The notes under the pieces are model-generated. The model had not been told where the DNA came from, did no database searches, and saw nothing but the letters and a program-made list of their open reading frames with translations. 64,000 nt of DNA from Novosphingobium sp. (GTDB taxonomy: Bacteria; Pseudomonadota; Alphaproteobacteria; Sphingomonadales; Sphingomonadaceae), in contig JAUYQH010000061.1 in the NCBI GenBank assembly GCA_030697365.1, positions 1 through 64,000 of the forward strand. Reading direction: 5' to 3'. Positions 52,736 through 61,665 of the stretch are shown here, piece by piece (positions within the stretch are counted from its first letter, which is position 1; the number at the start of each line of letters is the position of its first letter). A program made the position numbers and the translations under genes.

Positions 52736-54202
52736 TTACTGGATACCTTGCGCGTTGAGGCCGCGGGAGAAATTGAGCGCCGCCGACATGCCAGGCGACA
52801 TCGAATTCTGGAGCGTCGATTCGAGCGCGACCGTGCGGTCGATGATCCGCATCGTCACTTCCACGCGCGCCGAATTGCGGACCTCGCGCTGCGCGAATTT
52901 GGCGCGGACCCCCTGCACTTGCGCAGCCCAGGCCGCGGCGCTGGCTTCATCGGCCTTGACCAGGCTTACCTTGGCCATGTCGAACTTGCCCAGGACGTCG
53001 TTCATGATCGCCTGGAGCAAGTCGATCGCGGTGATTTCAGCGAGCGTATCGATTTCGCCGGTGCCGACCACGCTGGCGTGAGAGGCAACCTGGACGGCAA
53101 GGATCTTGTACAGCGGCAACGAGGCGACATTGAGCAGGGTCTTTTCGGCCGCGCCGATCGGCGTGTCGTTTTGCACCGCGGTCGCCATGCTGAGGATCAA
53201 GCTGCGCACCCGGGGGCGGATGGCCTGCGCCGCACCGATCGACAGGGTTTGCGTGCCGACATCGAGGCACGCAGTATCGTTGCACTTCAGGATCTTGACG
53301 GCACTCCCCCCCGTCGTGCCGTCGAGCAGCGCTTCGACGATCGAGTCGTCGCCGGGCCCGAACTTCTGGATGATCGTGCCCTTGGTCTTATCGGGCGAGG
53401 GCCTGGTGACGACCGTGCCGATGATCGTCATGACCATCTCCTTGAATTCGTCGTCATAGCCGGCGAATTGCGGGCTCTTCCTGAGGATGTCCCAGGTGAA
53501 GTTATGCGGTTCGCCGACGAGCTGGTCGGTCATCTCGGGATTGGTGTTGGCCTTGATCGTCTCGTCGCGCTTGTCGCCGTTGTTGCAGCCCTGGCGGCTC
53601 GCAGCCCAATCGGAAAACAGCCCCTGGCTGTTGCCAACGGCTTCGCAGATCGTCGCCCGCGTCGAGTCCATCTTCGGCCACAGGCCGCCAACCAGCCCTT
53701 GCGCGGTCTCGCAGCTGGAGATGTTCATCTGATTGATCTGCTGCATCTTCTGCGACATGTCCTTGATGACGCCGCTGATCTGGGGCGAGATCGCGTCGAT
53801 CGCGAGCTGGAAGGCAAAGCCGATTGCGTTGTTCGCGGTCGCCTTGAGCATGGCGACAAGTTCGGCGGTGTTGATGAAGCTGAATGAGCCCGCGAACAGA
53901 TCGATGCCGCCGCAGCCGGCGCGGGCATGGGGAAGCTGGAGGTTGAAAGGCTGGATCGATTTTTGCGGAAAACGGGTCCAAACGTTGCCGCCCGAATAAT
54001 AGCCCGCCGACTGGCCCTCGAACGCCGTCGGCCCGGTGACATTGGCACGAACCCCGGCGTCGTCGAAGAAGGTCTGCATCTCCGAGCCGACATTCGCTGC
54101 CGCAGGGGTCAGCACCGCGGCGTTGGACGCCGCCGCCAGCCCCAGCACTGCGCCACTACGCAGCAGCGCGCGGCGCCAGCCCGATTTGCGAATTTCGCCC
54201 AT
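52736..54202 (-). CDS. traH: Conjugative pilus assembly protein TraH
   Basis: A 488-residue exported protein of the F-type system, needed for pilus assembly and retraction. A signal peptide is visible (GAVLGLAAASNAAVLTPAAAN). The N-terminal TraH hallmark is QTFFDDAGVRANVTGPTAFEGQSAGYYSGGNVWTRFP, then the cysteine-containing HARAGCGGIDLFAGSFSFINTAELVAML. Length and motif order match the family. Its ATG overlaps the traF stop (TGATG), as along most of this operon. Confidence 0.95.
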   Translation of the reverse strand: MGEIRKSGWRRALLRSGAVLGLAAASNAAVLTPAAANVGSEMQTFFDDAGVRANVTGPTAFEGQSAGYYSGGNVWTRFPQKSIQPFNLQLPHARAGCGGIDLFAGSFSFINTAELVAMLKATANNAIGFAFQLAIDAISPQISGVIKDMSQKMQQINQMNISSCETAQGLVGGLWPKMDSTRATICEAVGNSQGLFSDWAASRQGCNNGDKRDETIKANTNPEMTDQLVGEPHNFTWDILRKSPQFAGYDDEFKEMVMTIIGTVVTRPSPDKTKGTIIQKFGPGDDSIVEALLDGTTGGSAVKILKCNDTACLDVGTQTLSIGAAQAIRPRVRSLILSMATAVQNDTPIGAAEKTLLNVASLPLYKILAVQVASHASVVGTGEIDTLAEITAIDLLQAIMNDVLGKFDMAKVSLVKADEASAAAWAAQVQGVRAKFAQREVRNSARVEVTMRIIDRTVALESTLQNSMSPGMSAALNFSRGLNAQGIQ

Positions 54203-55083
54203 CAGAAGTCACTCCCCGGCTTGGTGTTGGTGAGCATGAAAATGCGGTCGATGATCTCGTCCGCCGCCATCAGCCCGGTACCGATCGGGATTGGGCGCCT
54301 GGTGACGGTATCGAACAGGACGAGTGCGGGGGTGGCCCTGTCCCGCAGCCCCATGCGCACCCGCTGGCCTGAATCGACCACGTAGTTGGGAAACGTCCGG
54401 TTCGGTCCGCCGTCCATCGAAACCGCGACGATCGACAGCCGGTTGCTGTCCCCGACCGATTTCAGGATCGGGCTCTGGATCTCGCAGGCAGCGCAGCTTT
54501 GGGCGTAGAAATAGAAGATCCCGTAGCGCTGGGAGAGCCGGGCCATCGCCGCCTGCCGCTCGGCGGAGCGGTTATCGAGCCAGGCGCGTTTGCCGACCGT
54601 CGAGACGGGCCGCTGCAACGTGTAATCGATATCGGGGGTCTGCCACAGCGCACGTTGCCAGACGTCGGCGAAGGTCGACGAGCGGTCGAGTTGCTCGCGC
54701 TGGAAGCGGACATAGGCAATCACGTTCTCGGTCGTTGGTTCGAGAATTGCGCGGGCCTTGAGTTCATCGAGCTGCCGACCGATCGCTTTCAATCGCGCAT
54801 CGGCCGACTGCTGCGGAGCCTGTGGCGGCGATGCCGACTGCGCCCTGGCCTTCGGCTTGTCGCAGTAGAACCAGGTGCCAAGCCGACGACGGCAGTAAAG
54901 GTCTCCGCCCACACCCTCCTCGGGATCGATGCCGCGTTCGGCAGCGCCGGTTGCGAGCGCTGCCGGCGCAGGCTGCGACGATGCGGCGATGGCAGCAGAA
55001 TCGGGTGCGTCCTGGGCCATCGCGCAGATCGGGGTCGCGGCGAGCAAGATGCCGATGGCGAGCTGGACCGGCTTAGCGATCAT
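54202..55083 (-). CDS. traF: Thioredoxin-like pilus assembly protein TraF
   Basis: A 293-residue periplasmic protein with a signal peptide (MIAKPVQLAIGILLAATPICAMAQ). The C-terminal 130 residues are thioredoxin-like with a CxxC motif (AQSCAACEIQSPIL), in contrast to F TraF, which lacks CxxC. It probably helps disulfide formation in the Cys-rich TraN and TraU. The N-terminal part has DLYCRRRLGTWFYCDKP. The start at 55083 lies at the signal peptide, although the frame is open to 55215, and overlaps the upstream gene by 11 bases. Confidence 0.92.
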   Translation of the reverse strand: MIAKPVQLAIGILLAATPICAMAQDAPDSAAIAASSQPAPAALATGAAERGIDPEEGVGGDLYCRRRLGTWFYCDKPKARAQSASPPQAPQQSADARLKAIGRQLDELKARAILEPTTENVIAYVRFQREQLDRSSTFADVWQRALWQTPDIDYTLQRPVSTVGKRAWLDNRSAERQAAMARLSQRYGIFYFYAQSCAACEIQSPILKSVGDSNRLSIVAVSMDGGPNRTFPNYVVDSGQRVRMGLRDRATPALVLFDTVTRRPIPIGTGLMAADEIIDRIFMLTNTKPGSDF

Positions 55084-55447
55084 GGAATGGATCCTCTCTG
55101 ACAATGGTGACGTCGAGGAGCTTGCCGACGTCGAAGAAATAGCGGTCGCGAAACACGAAATGGACGAGGCCCCGCGCCGCGAACTCAGCCTTGAGGCGCG
55201 CGTCTTCGGTGGCACGAAACGAGAGGCCGTCGCTCGTCAGCCATTCGCGATGGACCAGGCGGCGCAGCGGCCCCGCAAGATCGCTCTCGACCAGGCTGGC
55301 GTTGAACCAGCGGCCGATTTCCGCGACGACGCCGGCCGGATCTATCCCGGGCCGCCTGGCCAGGCAGATCACGACTGCCAGCTCGAGCACCGAGATCTCG
55401 GGGACCGGCGCAAGCGCATCGAACGCGGTGACGCTGGCCGCACCCAT
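55073..55447 (-). CDS. Uncharacterised protein between traN and traF, 124 residues
   Basis: A soluble, mixed helical protein (MGAASVTAFDALAPVPEISVLELAVVICLARRPGIDPAGVVAEIG ... PLRRLVHREWLTSDGLSF) with a possible winged-helix look and no signal peptide. Its ATG overlaps the traN stop (TGATG), and it overlaps traF by 11 bases, so it is co-translated with the transfer genes. A cytoplasmic protein in this operon is unusual. It might regulate the system, but no family is recognised. Confidence 0.7.
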   Translation of the reverse strand: MGAASVTAFDALAPVPEISVLELAVVICLARRPGIDPAGVVAEIGRWFNASLVESDLAGPLRRLVHREWLTSDGLSFRATEDARLKAEFAARGLVHFVFRDRYFFDVGKLLDVTIVREDPFHDR

Positions 55448-57204
55448 CAGCTGCCTCCTCTCGCGTAGTAATCGCGGATTTTTTGCTGGATATCGGTCAT
55501 CGTGGCCGCCTCGTCGGGGAGCCGCGCGGCGTTGATGAAATCGGTATAGATCTCGGCGAAATCCATCAGCGACAGGTCGAGCCGCGCAAACTCATCGACC
55601 GTGAACCCGTCGCACAGCGGCCGCTTGGGCGTTCCCCAGGTCTTCCCGATCTGCGGGCGCCCCTGCTCCTGGAGGATGCGGGTCAGCTTGGAGCTGAACG
55701 CACAATAGACCTGCTTCTTGGAATCGCAGATGCCGAGGAAGCTGCTCGAACAGTAGGTCCCGATGTAATGGGTGAACCCCGCGTCGATCTTGACCGCGAG
55801 CTGCTGCTCCGCACTGCTGCAGGCGCCGATCAACGGGACGCCGTTGCCCCCGCAGCAATTGGCGAGCCCGAAAACCGGCTTGTGACAGCTCTCCGCCGCC
55901 CCTTTGAACAGGCGGTAATCGATCTCGTCGAATTCCTTCGCCACCTGATCGAGGGTGTGCAAACCGACGACCGCATCCTTGAATTCAGTCGAGGCCTCAC
56001 GCGTGATCGCCTCGCATTCGGTTCCGATGCAGTACAGGTCGCCGCCGCACACGAACTGCTTTGGTTCGGTGGTGCTGCCCGGAATCGGGCAGGTATAGAT
56101 CCGCTCTTCGACCTGGCAGGCGCCGGCCTGCGGATCATCGAGGCAGACAGTCCGATCGAAGTGACACGCGGCGTTGGCATCGAGGGCCGAACAATCGTTC
56201 GCCTGAACAATGGTGTTGCATTGATAATCGCGTTTCCATGCCCAGCATGGCTGGGTCACGCTGGTGTTGCCGATCAGCCTCGTAACCGGATCGCTGTCGG
56301 TACAGACTTCCCCGCCGATCAGCGTGCAATTGGGATCGGCCGCAAGCGGCGAGCATTGCGTCTCGTTGCGGCTCGTCACAACCGTTTCAACGGTCGCGGT
56401 CGATGTCGCGTAATACCAATGCCCGGTGATGGGCATGATGAAGACATCGGGCGTTTCACCCGCGAGTGGAACCGAGCACTGGAAATGCCTGACCGAGTAG
56501 TTCCTGCAGAATCGGTTCGGAGAAAGACCGACCGCCGTGCTCGCCGCGCAGCCGCTCAACGTCTCGGGCAAGATCTTGCAGACGCCGCTCGCCAGCGGCG
56601 CACTGAACTGATCGTCGCGAACGAACGGTGCGCCGTACACCGCATCGCCGGCGACCCAGTAATCGTAAACGGTGGTGGTCTTGGTCTCGACCGCGGCATC
56701 GAGCGGGATCGCACAGGTCTTGCCCTCCGGCACCACTTTCGAGCCCGAATTGCAGGTGGCCTCGAACGTGCCCGCAGAACTGACGCCCGGAGGAAGCTCG
56801 ACGCATTGCCCGGTCGTGCCGTTGGCATCGACACCAAGCACATAGGTTTCGGGGGTCTGAGTGATGATCGTACCGCGGGCGACGGTCTCGTCGACCAATG
56901 CCGGGGATACCCGCGGACGCGCCGTGTTGCCGTCGATCACCAGCACCGCGCCTTCATTGGACCGCGCCGCGGGTGCGCGCGCGGCTTCGAGCGCGAGCGG
57001 ATCGTTGAGATAGGAACGCTCGGGTGCGGACCCGCCGTTGTATCCGGGCAGATTGGTGGTCGCGGTCGCTTCGTTACCGGCGATGTCCGCAGCCGCGCGC
57101 GCGGCCTCGGTGGCGAACGCCTTGGCGTCGTCGCGCACGGCCTGCTGCGCCCATACGGGCGTCGCAGCCACCAGGAGCAGGGCAAGGCCGGCGACAAGAC
57201 GCAT
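55447..57204 (-). CDS. traN: Mating-pair stabilisation protein TraN
   Basis: A 585-residue outer-membrane adhesin with a signal peptide (MRLVAGLALLLVAATPVWAQ) and many cysteines (more than 25), expected to form disulfides. Typical TraN blocks near the C-terminus are FGLANCCGGNGVPL, CSSAEQQLAVKIDAGFTHYIGTYCS and CDSKKQVYCAFSSKLTRILQEQGRPQIGKTWG. In F, TraN recognises recipient surface proteins such as OmpA. The variable central region would set recipient specificity. The true start is at 57204, overlapping trbC (TGATG). Confidence 0.93.
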   Translation of the reverse strand: MRLVAGLALLLVAATPVWAQQAVRDDAKAFATEAARAAADIAGNEATATTNLPGYNGGSAPERSYLNDPLALEAARAPAARSNEGAVLVIDGNTARPRVSPALVDETVARGTIITQTPETYVLGVDANGTTGQCVELPPGVSSAGTFEATCNSGSKVVPEGKTCAIPLDAAVETKTTTVYDYWVAGDAVYGAPFVRDDQFSAPLASGVCKILPETLSGCAASTAVGLSPNRFCRNYSVRHFQCSVPLAGETPDVFIMPITGHWYYATSTATVETVVTSRNETQCSPLAADPNCTLIGGEVCTDSDPVTRLIGNTSVTQPCWAWKRDYQCNTIVQANDCSALDANAACHFDRTVCLDDPQAGACQVEERIYTCPIPGSTTEPKQFVCGGDLYCIGTECEAITREASTEFKDAVVGLHTLDQVAKEFDEIDYRLFKGAAESCHKPVFGLANCCGGNGVPLIGACSSAEQQLAVKIDAGFTHYIGTYCSSSFLGICDSKKQVYCAFSSKLTRILQEQGRPQIGKTWGTPKRPLCDGFTVDEFARLDLSLMDFAEIYTDFINAARLPDEAATMTDIQQKIRDYYARGGS

Positions 57205-57938
57205 CAGTTGCCTGCGCCAAGCTGCCGGAGCGCGGTAGCGGCGATGCGCGCGCCGGGACCGCCGCCTTGCGCAAACGTCTCGAGCGCATAGCGCACCGTG
57301 ACATTGCCCGACATGCGGTCGTGCGGCGGAGGAACCGTCTTGCAGTTGAGCCCGTCGCACAGATCGAAATCGGACGTCACGACGACGAACGCCGGCACGC
57401 TGGTGACGTTGAACGCACGGAACAGGCGCGGATCGATGCCCAGCGAGCGGGTTTCCTGCCCCTGGTCGATGACCTTGACGATGCCTTGTTGAAACGCCTT
57501 CATCGAGTTTCCGGGGAACCCCTGGAAGACCACCGCACCGCCTGCCTTGCTGGTGTCGCGAATGAGCGGCCGGAGGCTTGTCGCGGGCATCGACAGCGAG
57601 GCAAAGACAATGAATTGCGGGGCCTCACCGCCTTGGGCTCGGCCGGTCACATCGGCCATCATCCGGTCGAGCTCGGATGCTCCCGGCGCCGCGCCCTGGG
57701 CCCTGGCATACCGCTCATGGTTTGCTTCGCCGCTGGCAACAGTGGTTTGCGCGTCGGCAGCGACCGCGTCCGAACGCCGCTTGATCTCGTCGACAAAGGC
57801 CTGCGCATCCCCGGCCGTTTCATCGGCCCTTTTCTGGATCGCTTGCAGATCGAGCCCCTCGACGGTTTGGGCGAGCACGGCCGCCGCGCCCAGCAGTGCG
57901 GCGATGCCGCCTATGACAAAGGGGGTTTTGCGGATCAT
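57204..57938 (-). CDS. trbC: Type-F pilin assembly protein TrbC
   Basis: A 244-residue periplasmic protein with a signal peptide (FVIGGIAALLGAAAVLAQ), a helical middle and the TrbC domain (PQFIVFASLSMPATSLRPLIRD ... VFQGFPGNSMKAFQQG ... FRAFNVTSVPAFVVV). The domain is thioredoxin-like without a CxxC. It acts in F-type pilus assembly. It overlaps traU by four bases and traN by three. Confidence 0.93.
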   Translation of the reverse strand: MIRKTPFVIGGIAALLGAAAVLAQTVEGLDLQAIQKRADETAGDAQAFVDEIKRRSDAVAADAQTTVASGEANHERYARAQGAAPGASELDRMMADVTGRAQGGEAPQFIVFASLSMPATSLRPLIRDTSKAGGAVVFQGFPGNSMKAFQQGIVKVIDQGQETRSLGIDPRLFRAFNVTSVPAFVVVTSDFDLCDGLNCKTVPPPHDRMSGNVTVRYALETFAQGGGPGARIAATALRQLGAGN

Positions 57939-58981
57939 AGCGCGCAGCAGTTCCGTTTGCGCCAGACGAGATAGCCAAAGTCCTCCCCGACGACTGGAAT
58001 GGACCGGCCCATGCCGGGTTTGAGATCCGACGCGCCGATCATCGAACAGGCGAACTTACCGCTGACCATCGGGACCGGGTTGACCATCTGGAAGCGATAT
58101 TGCTGCTTCTTGAGGATCGGCATGGGATATTTGTGGCACAGCCCCTGGCTGCCCATCGTGCCCCAGGCGAGCAGCTCGCGGTGCATCTTGTATGCCATCC
58201 GCGAGGCAGCAAGGCGCGACGACTGGACCGGATTGAGGTGATGGCCGATGTTGCCGTTCATCGGGTACATCGAGCCCTGACACCCGGCGCACCAGAACAA
58301 CGCGTCGATCGGCCGCTTGACGGTCGCAGCGACACAGTCGGCCGCACAAGCCAAGGTCGCGATCGGATTGGCGAATACCGCTGCTTCGGGGTTGATCAGC
58401 ATGGTCAGCGTATCGTCCTGCCACAGCGGATCGATCTCGGTGACATAGGCAATGTCGAAACTGGTCGCCTCGAGGCAGAGGAAATCGGCGACGATCTCCA
58501 TCCAGTACAACAGCGGGTAAATATACCAATGGACGTGCCACTTGGCGCTGTTCTGACCCGCCCCGCCCAGCTGGTTGGTGGTCGTCTCGTTCCCCCGGCC
58601 GATATCGAACCCGGGCTTGATCGTGACGCCGCCCAGGTTGGGGAAGCACCACGGCTTGGTCGTCACATCGACGAGCCGCACGGGCTCCCAAAAGCCGACC
58701 GCGACACCGATCCGGGGAATGGGCGAACCGCACAGGCACACCGGCAGCGAGGGGTTGTTGTCGGTGTCGGCGCGGCCCGCGACACTCGGCCAGATATGAG
58801 CTCCGCCCACCGACAGCGGGAACAGGCAGCTCCAGCACACATCGGTGATCGGATTGACGAACTTGCCGGTGCACGACCCGGGCGTCCCGGCGCTCGCCGG
58901 CGCGCTCGCCCCCAGCCCCGCGAGGGCAAAGATCAGGCCGAGCGCGCGGCACCGGCGCAGAAAGGCGAGGAGGAGCCTCAA
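57935..58981 (-). CDS. traU: Conjugative pilus assembly/DNA transfer protein TraU
   Basis: A 348-residue periplasmic, Cys-rich protein. Signal peptide: LIFALAGLGASAPASA. Hallmarks are GKFVNPITDVCWSCLFPLSVGGAHIWPS, the paired Trp/Tyr segment KWHVHWYIYPLLYWMEIVADFLC, and CAGCQGSMYPMNGNIGHHLNPVQSSRLAASRMAYKMHRE near the C-terminus. In F it favours DNA transfer over pilus formation. Four-base overlaps with both neighbours support one polycistronic message. Confidence 0.95.
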   Translation of the reverse strand: MRLLLAFLRRCRALGLIFALAGLGASAPASAGTPGSCTGKFVNPITDVCWSCLFPLSVGGAHIWPSVAGRADTDNNPSLPVCLCGSPIPRIGVAVGFWEPVRLVDVTTKPWCFPNLGGVTIKPGFDIGRGNETTTNQLGGAGQNSAKWHVHWYIYPLLYWMEIVADFLCLEATSFDIAYVTEIDPLWQDDTLTMLINPEAAVFANPIATLACAADCVAATVKRPIDALFWCAGCQGSMYPMNGNIGHHLNPVQSSRLAASRMAYKMHRELLAWGTMGSQGLCHKYPMPILKKQQYRFQMVNPVPMVSGKFACSMIGASDLKPGMGRSIPVVGEDFGYLVWRKRNCCAL

Positions 58982-59265
58982 TCGTCCTTCCCGTCACGCG
59001 CCGCGCAGCATTCCATGAGCCAGCGATCGTCGGCGCGTGTCTTTCGATAGAAGAAGACAGCTGCTGATAGCGCCGCAATCGAAATCATGACGAGCAAGGC
59101 CGCGCCGGTGGCAGCCCGTCCGCATTGCGCGATGATGAAGTCGATACCCGCGATCCCCAGCGCGCTGGAGCCGGTGCTGACCACGACGGCAAAGCGCAAG
59201 GTGCGCATGGTGGCGGTCTCGGGGGCGGCCATCGGCGGGCCGATCCAGCGTTCGAGCGCCTTCAT
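58978..59265 (-). CDS. Small membrane protein in the tra operon, 95 residues
   Basis: It starts MKALERWIGPPMAAPETATMRTLRF at the ATG at 59265 (overlapping the previous stop, ATGA; the frame itself is open to 59376). It has two hydrophobic segments (FAVVVSTGSSALGIAGIDFII and GAALLVMISIAALSAAVFFY) and a charged end with DDRWLMECCAARDGKDD. It overlaps traU by four bases. No family is known. It is probably an inner-membrane accessory specific to this T4SS lineage. Confidence 0.65.
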   Translation of the reverse strand: MKALERWIGPPMAAPETATMRTLRFAVVVSTGSSALGIAGIDFIIAQCGRAATGAALLVMISIAALSAAVFFYRKTRADDRWLMECCAARDGKDD

Positions 59266-59477
59266 GCGCCGCGCCTCTTCAACGGCGCGGCGAAGAAATG
59301 CCACAGCATCCAGCCAAGCCCGGCCAGGGCGTAAAGCTGGGCAATGACATTCACGATCAAGCGCCACACCCGCCATTCACCGGCCAGCGCCAGCGCCGCG
59401 ATCAGCGCGAGGTGGCCGATCACGACAGCTGCGATCACGACGAAAGTGTGCAGACGTCGGCGGCGGTCATCGGTCAT
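59262..59477 (-). CDS. Small membrane protein in the tra operon, 71 residues
   Basis: It has a basic N-terminus (MTDDRRRRLHTF), two transmembrane helices (VVIAAVVIGHLALIAALALAG and LIVNVIAQLYALAGLGWMLWHFF) and a basic end (PLKRRGA), so both ends should be cytoplasmic. Four-base overlaps with traW upstream and the 95-residue gene downstream make translation very likely. No family is known. Confidence 0.65.
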   Translation of the reverse strand: MTDDRRRRLHTFVVIAAVVIGHLALIAALALAGEWRVWRLIVNVIAQLYALAGLGWMLWHFFAAPLKRRGA

Positions 59478-60106
59478 GACGGCTTCCCCTTCACCGGCAT
59501 TTCGGTGATGCGCATCGCGCGCCCCGCCTGTTCGACCACGGCAGGAACATGCGTGATCCCGAATTTGGCGGTGAGCCTGCCGGCCTGGTCGAAATAGAAC
59601 CGGCGCTGGTGGCGCGTCATCGCCTCGAGCGGCGCGCCTTTGACCATGATCAGCCGCGCCTTGGCGTCGAACCGCTTCAGGGCCCAGGCGAGCTGCGCGG
59701 CATCGTCGCCGTCGATGAACACCAGCGGCGTCGTCACCACCACATAATCGAGCGGATTGACGCGCGTGCCGGCCGCCGAAATCAGGTTGCCCTTATGGTC
59801 GCGGATGTCGTGATCGAGGACGATCGAGGGATCGAACAGCCAGGTCCGGGCGCGGGTTGCAAGCTCGATGCCTGCAACCGGGTCGGGCCGCCTGACCCTG
59901 GCTTCAGTGCGGGTACGAAGCCGCTGGTTCATCGCGTCGAGCTGGCCATTGGCTTGCAGCGTTCTGAGCTTCAGTTCGATGACGCGCAGCATGTCGGGCT
60001 CGAGCAGCGGAAACACGGTTCCGACCTGGCCATAGTCCTTCGCCGCAGCCGGGGGCACGACTGCGGCGAAGCCCAGGAGCCCCGCGATGATGAAGCAGGC
60101 GCGCAT
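59474..60106 (-). CDS. traW: Conjugative transfer protein TraW
   Basis: A 210-residue periplasmic protein with a signal peptide (MRACFIIAGLLGFAAVVPPAAAK). The TraW domain starts DYGQVGTVFPLLEPDMLRVIELKL and includes RTWLFDPSIVLDHDIRDHKGNLI and NPLDYVVVTTPLVFIDGDDAAQLAWA. It works with TraU and TrbC in pilus assembly. The start at 60106 overlaps the stop of the S26 peptidase gene (TGATG), although the frame is open to 60478. Confidence 0.93.
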   Translation of the reverse strand: MRACFIIAGLLGFAAVVPPAAAKDYGQVGTVFPLLEPDMLRVIELKLRTLQANGQLDAMNQRLRTRTEARVRRPDPVAGIELATRARTWLFDPSIVLDHDIRDHKGNLISAAGTRVNPLDYVVVTTPLVFIDGDDAAQLAWALKRFDAKARLIMVKGAPLEAMTRHQRRFYFDQAGRLTAKFGITHVPAVVEQAGRAMRITEMPVKGKPS

Positions 60107-60633
60107 CACAGCACCGGCACGCCCGTACCGACGATCTGCGGGGCGCAGACCCAACCGATGTCGGCATAGCGACTGTCGAACCCGTCCTTGTGCGGCGTGG
60201 CGAGAAAATAGCAGCCAGGCGGCACGCGTCCGACGGGACCCGCGGCAAGCACTTCGCCGCGCTTGGAAACCGGCTTCAGGACCGCGACCGGCGATCCGTT
60301 GACGAGGACCGTGTGTCCGTCGCGGGTAACAAGATCGCCCGCCACCCCGTAAACGAGCTTCCCGAATGGCTGGGGGTGATCGCCGAAATGCGCGCGGATC
60401 AGCGGGGTCTCGCGAACGCGAAAAAAGGCGTATTGCCTGAGCCTTGGCTGGACGCGCTTCTCTACAAGGAACGCCCAATTGGGCAGCGATTCAGACGCAT
60501 TGATCATGAAAGCGTGGCGCTGCGACCAGTCGTGCAGGGACGCCCACGCGAGGCCCGCGACGCCAAGCGTAACGAGCGTCCGCCAGCGCGGTAAACCAGG
60601 TCCACCGCGTTCGGACGCAGATGCGGCGATCAC
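60106..60633 (-). CDS. S26-family signal peptidase of the transfer system (TraF/TrhF type)
   Basis: A 175-residue membrane-anchored serine peptidase. An N-terminal transmembrane segment (TLVTLGVAGLAWASL) precedes the catalytic Ser (S49 in ASESLPNWAF) and Lys (K92 in GKLVYGVAGD), the Ser-Lys pair of the S26 family. GCYFLATPHKDGFDSRYADIGWV is the conserved C-terminal block. Such peptidases process pilin in conjugation systems such as RP4 TraF and R27 TrhF. It should not be confused with the thioredoxin-like TraF at 54202. It overlaps trbI by four bases. Confidence 0.88.
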   Translation of the reverse strand: MIAASASERGGPGLPRWRTLVTLGVAGLAWASLHDWSQRHAFMINASESLPNWAFLVEKRVQPRLRQYAFFRVRETPLIRAHFGDHPQPFGKLVYGVAGDLVTRDGHTVLVNGSPVAVLKPVSKRGEVLAAGPVGRVPPGCYFLATPHKDGFDSRYADIGWVCAPQIVGTGVPVL

Positions 60634-61280
60634 GGCAACACCACATATTCTGGAGGCGCTGCCGGTTGCGTTTCGAACGGCGAATTCGATGTGGGCTCGG
60701 GCGCGCTCAGCGGGATTTGCTCCGGCGCGGCTTGCGGCATGCCTGATGCAGCCATCGCCGGGGGCATCGCTGCGGGCGATTTCATTTTTACCAGCTGGGC
60801 AAGGTCGGCGACCACTTCCATCGTCACATCGGGAACGGACGCGGCAACCACCGCTTCGCCCACCAGCACAACCTGGCCGTCCGCCGCCCGCTTCTTGAGC
60901 ACGCTATCGAGCGCGCCCATGAACGCGCGGGTCCGCGCGGTAAGCTGATCGGGGGGCGTGCCCGAGCGGGCCTCGGCGGTCACGAAGTCGTTGACGATCG
61001 CGGCAAGACGGACCGAGACGACGCGACGGTCCTCGAGCGCGAAGATTTTCGCCGTCGCCCACATACCCCAGATCCCAGCGGCGAGCGCCGCCGCCAACAG
61101 GGCAAGCTGCGAATAGGTCAGTCCGGCAAAACGCGCGGGCTTGCCGACAAACGGGACAATCGCGGGAGTGACCCCCGCAGGGAATGAGTTCAGCTGATCG
61201 CGCACCGGCGCATGGCCCTCAAAGCCTTCGCCGTGAGCCTCGAATGGAAGCTCGCCTTCAATTCGTGATGGTCGGTCCAT
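60630..61280 (-). CDS. trbI: F-type TrbI-like protein
   Basis: A 216-residue protein with a polar N-terminus, one transmembrane helix (about 53-77, SQLALLAAALAAGIWGMWAT) and the F-type TrbI domain (RRVVSVRLAAIVNDFVTAEA ... LDSVLKKRAADGQVVLVGEAVVAASVPDVT). The C-terminal 50 residues are Pro/Ala-rich. F TrbI (128 residues) influences pilus retraction. The longer tails here are unusual but common in sphingomonads. It overlaps the upstream gene by 23 bases. Confidence 0.82.
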   Translation of the reverse strand: MDRPSRIEGELPFEAHGEGFEGHAPVRDQLNSFPAGVTPAIVPFVGKPARFAGLTYSQLALLAAALAAGIWGMWATAKIFALEDRRVVSVRLAAIVNDFVTAEARSGTPPDQLTARTRAFMGALDSVLKKRAADGQVVLVGEAVVAASVPDVTMEVVADLAQLVKMKSPAAMPPAMAASGMPQAAPEQIPLSAPEPTSNSPFETQPAAPPEYVVLP

Positions 61281-61665
61281 CGGTCCCTCCCAAGAAAATG
61301 GCCATCAGCGCCTTGCGCCGGAAGAAAGCTGTCACGGCAAAGACGATCGCGGCGGCGATCAGCAGCTGCCCGTCGAAGGCGGCGCGGCGCAGCGGCTCTG
61401 CCGCCAGGTAATGCCGCGCGAGGAGATCGAACTGCTCGAAAAACCCCGCCAACGTGCCGTTACCCGCCGCCACGAACAGCGCGACGAACACGCCGCCGAC
61501 GATCAGCGCGGTCGTTGCCAGCCATCCCGACATCGCCAGCAATGCGTAAAGGACGCCTGGAATTGATAGCTTTTGCTCGCGCGCCGCGAGCCGCTGCTGA
61601 TGCAAGGCGCGCTCATAGCCGCGGTCCACCGCGGCCGATCGAGGGCTGGCAAGTTCGGGGCTCAT
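61258..61665 (-). CDS. Membrane protein between traC and trbI, 135 residues, unknown
   Basis: I start it at MSPELASPRSAAVDRGYERAL (ATG at 61665, overlapping the traC stop as ATGA); the frame is open to 61707. It has two transmembrane regions (VLYALLAMSGWLATTALIVGGVFVALFVA and LLIAAAIVFAVTAFF) and a basic end. It occupies the place where F carries small Trb or Tra genes, but I cannot match it to one. It is co-translated with its neighbours. Confidence 0.65.
   Translation of the reverse strand: MSPELASPRSAAVDRGYERALHQQRLAAREQKLSIPGVLYALLAMSGWLATTALIVGGVFVALFVAAGNGTLAGFFEQFDLLARHYLAAEPLRRAAFDGQLLIAAAIVFAVTAFFRRKALMAIFLGGTDGPTITN

Noticed and set aside
55483..57291. 602-codon open frame antisense to traN
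   Set aside because: Shadow of a cysteine-rich conserved transfer gene.
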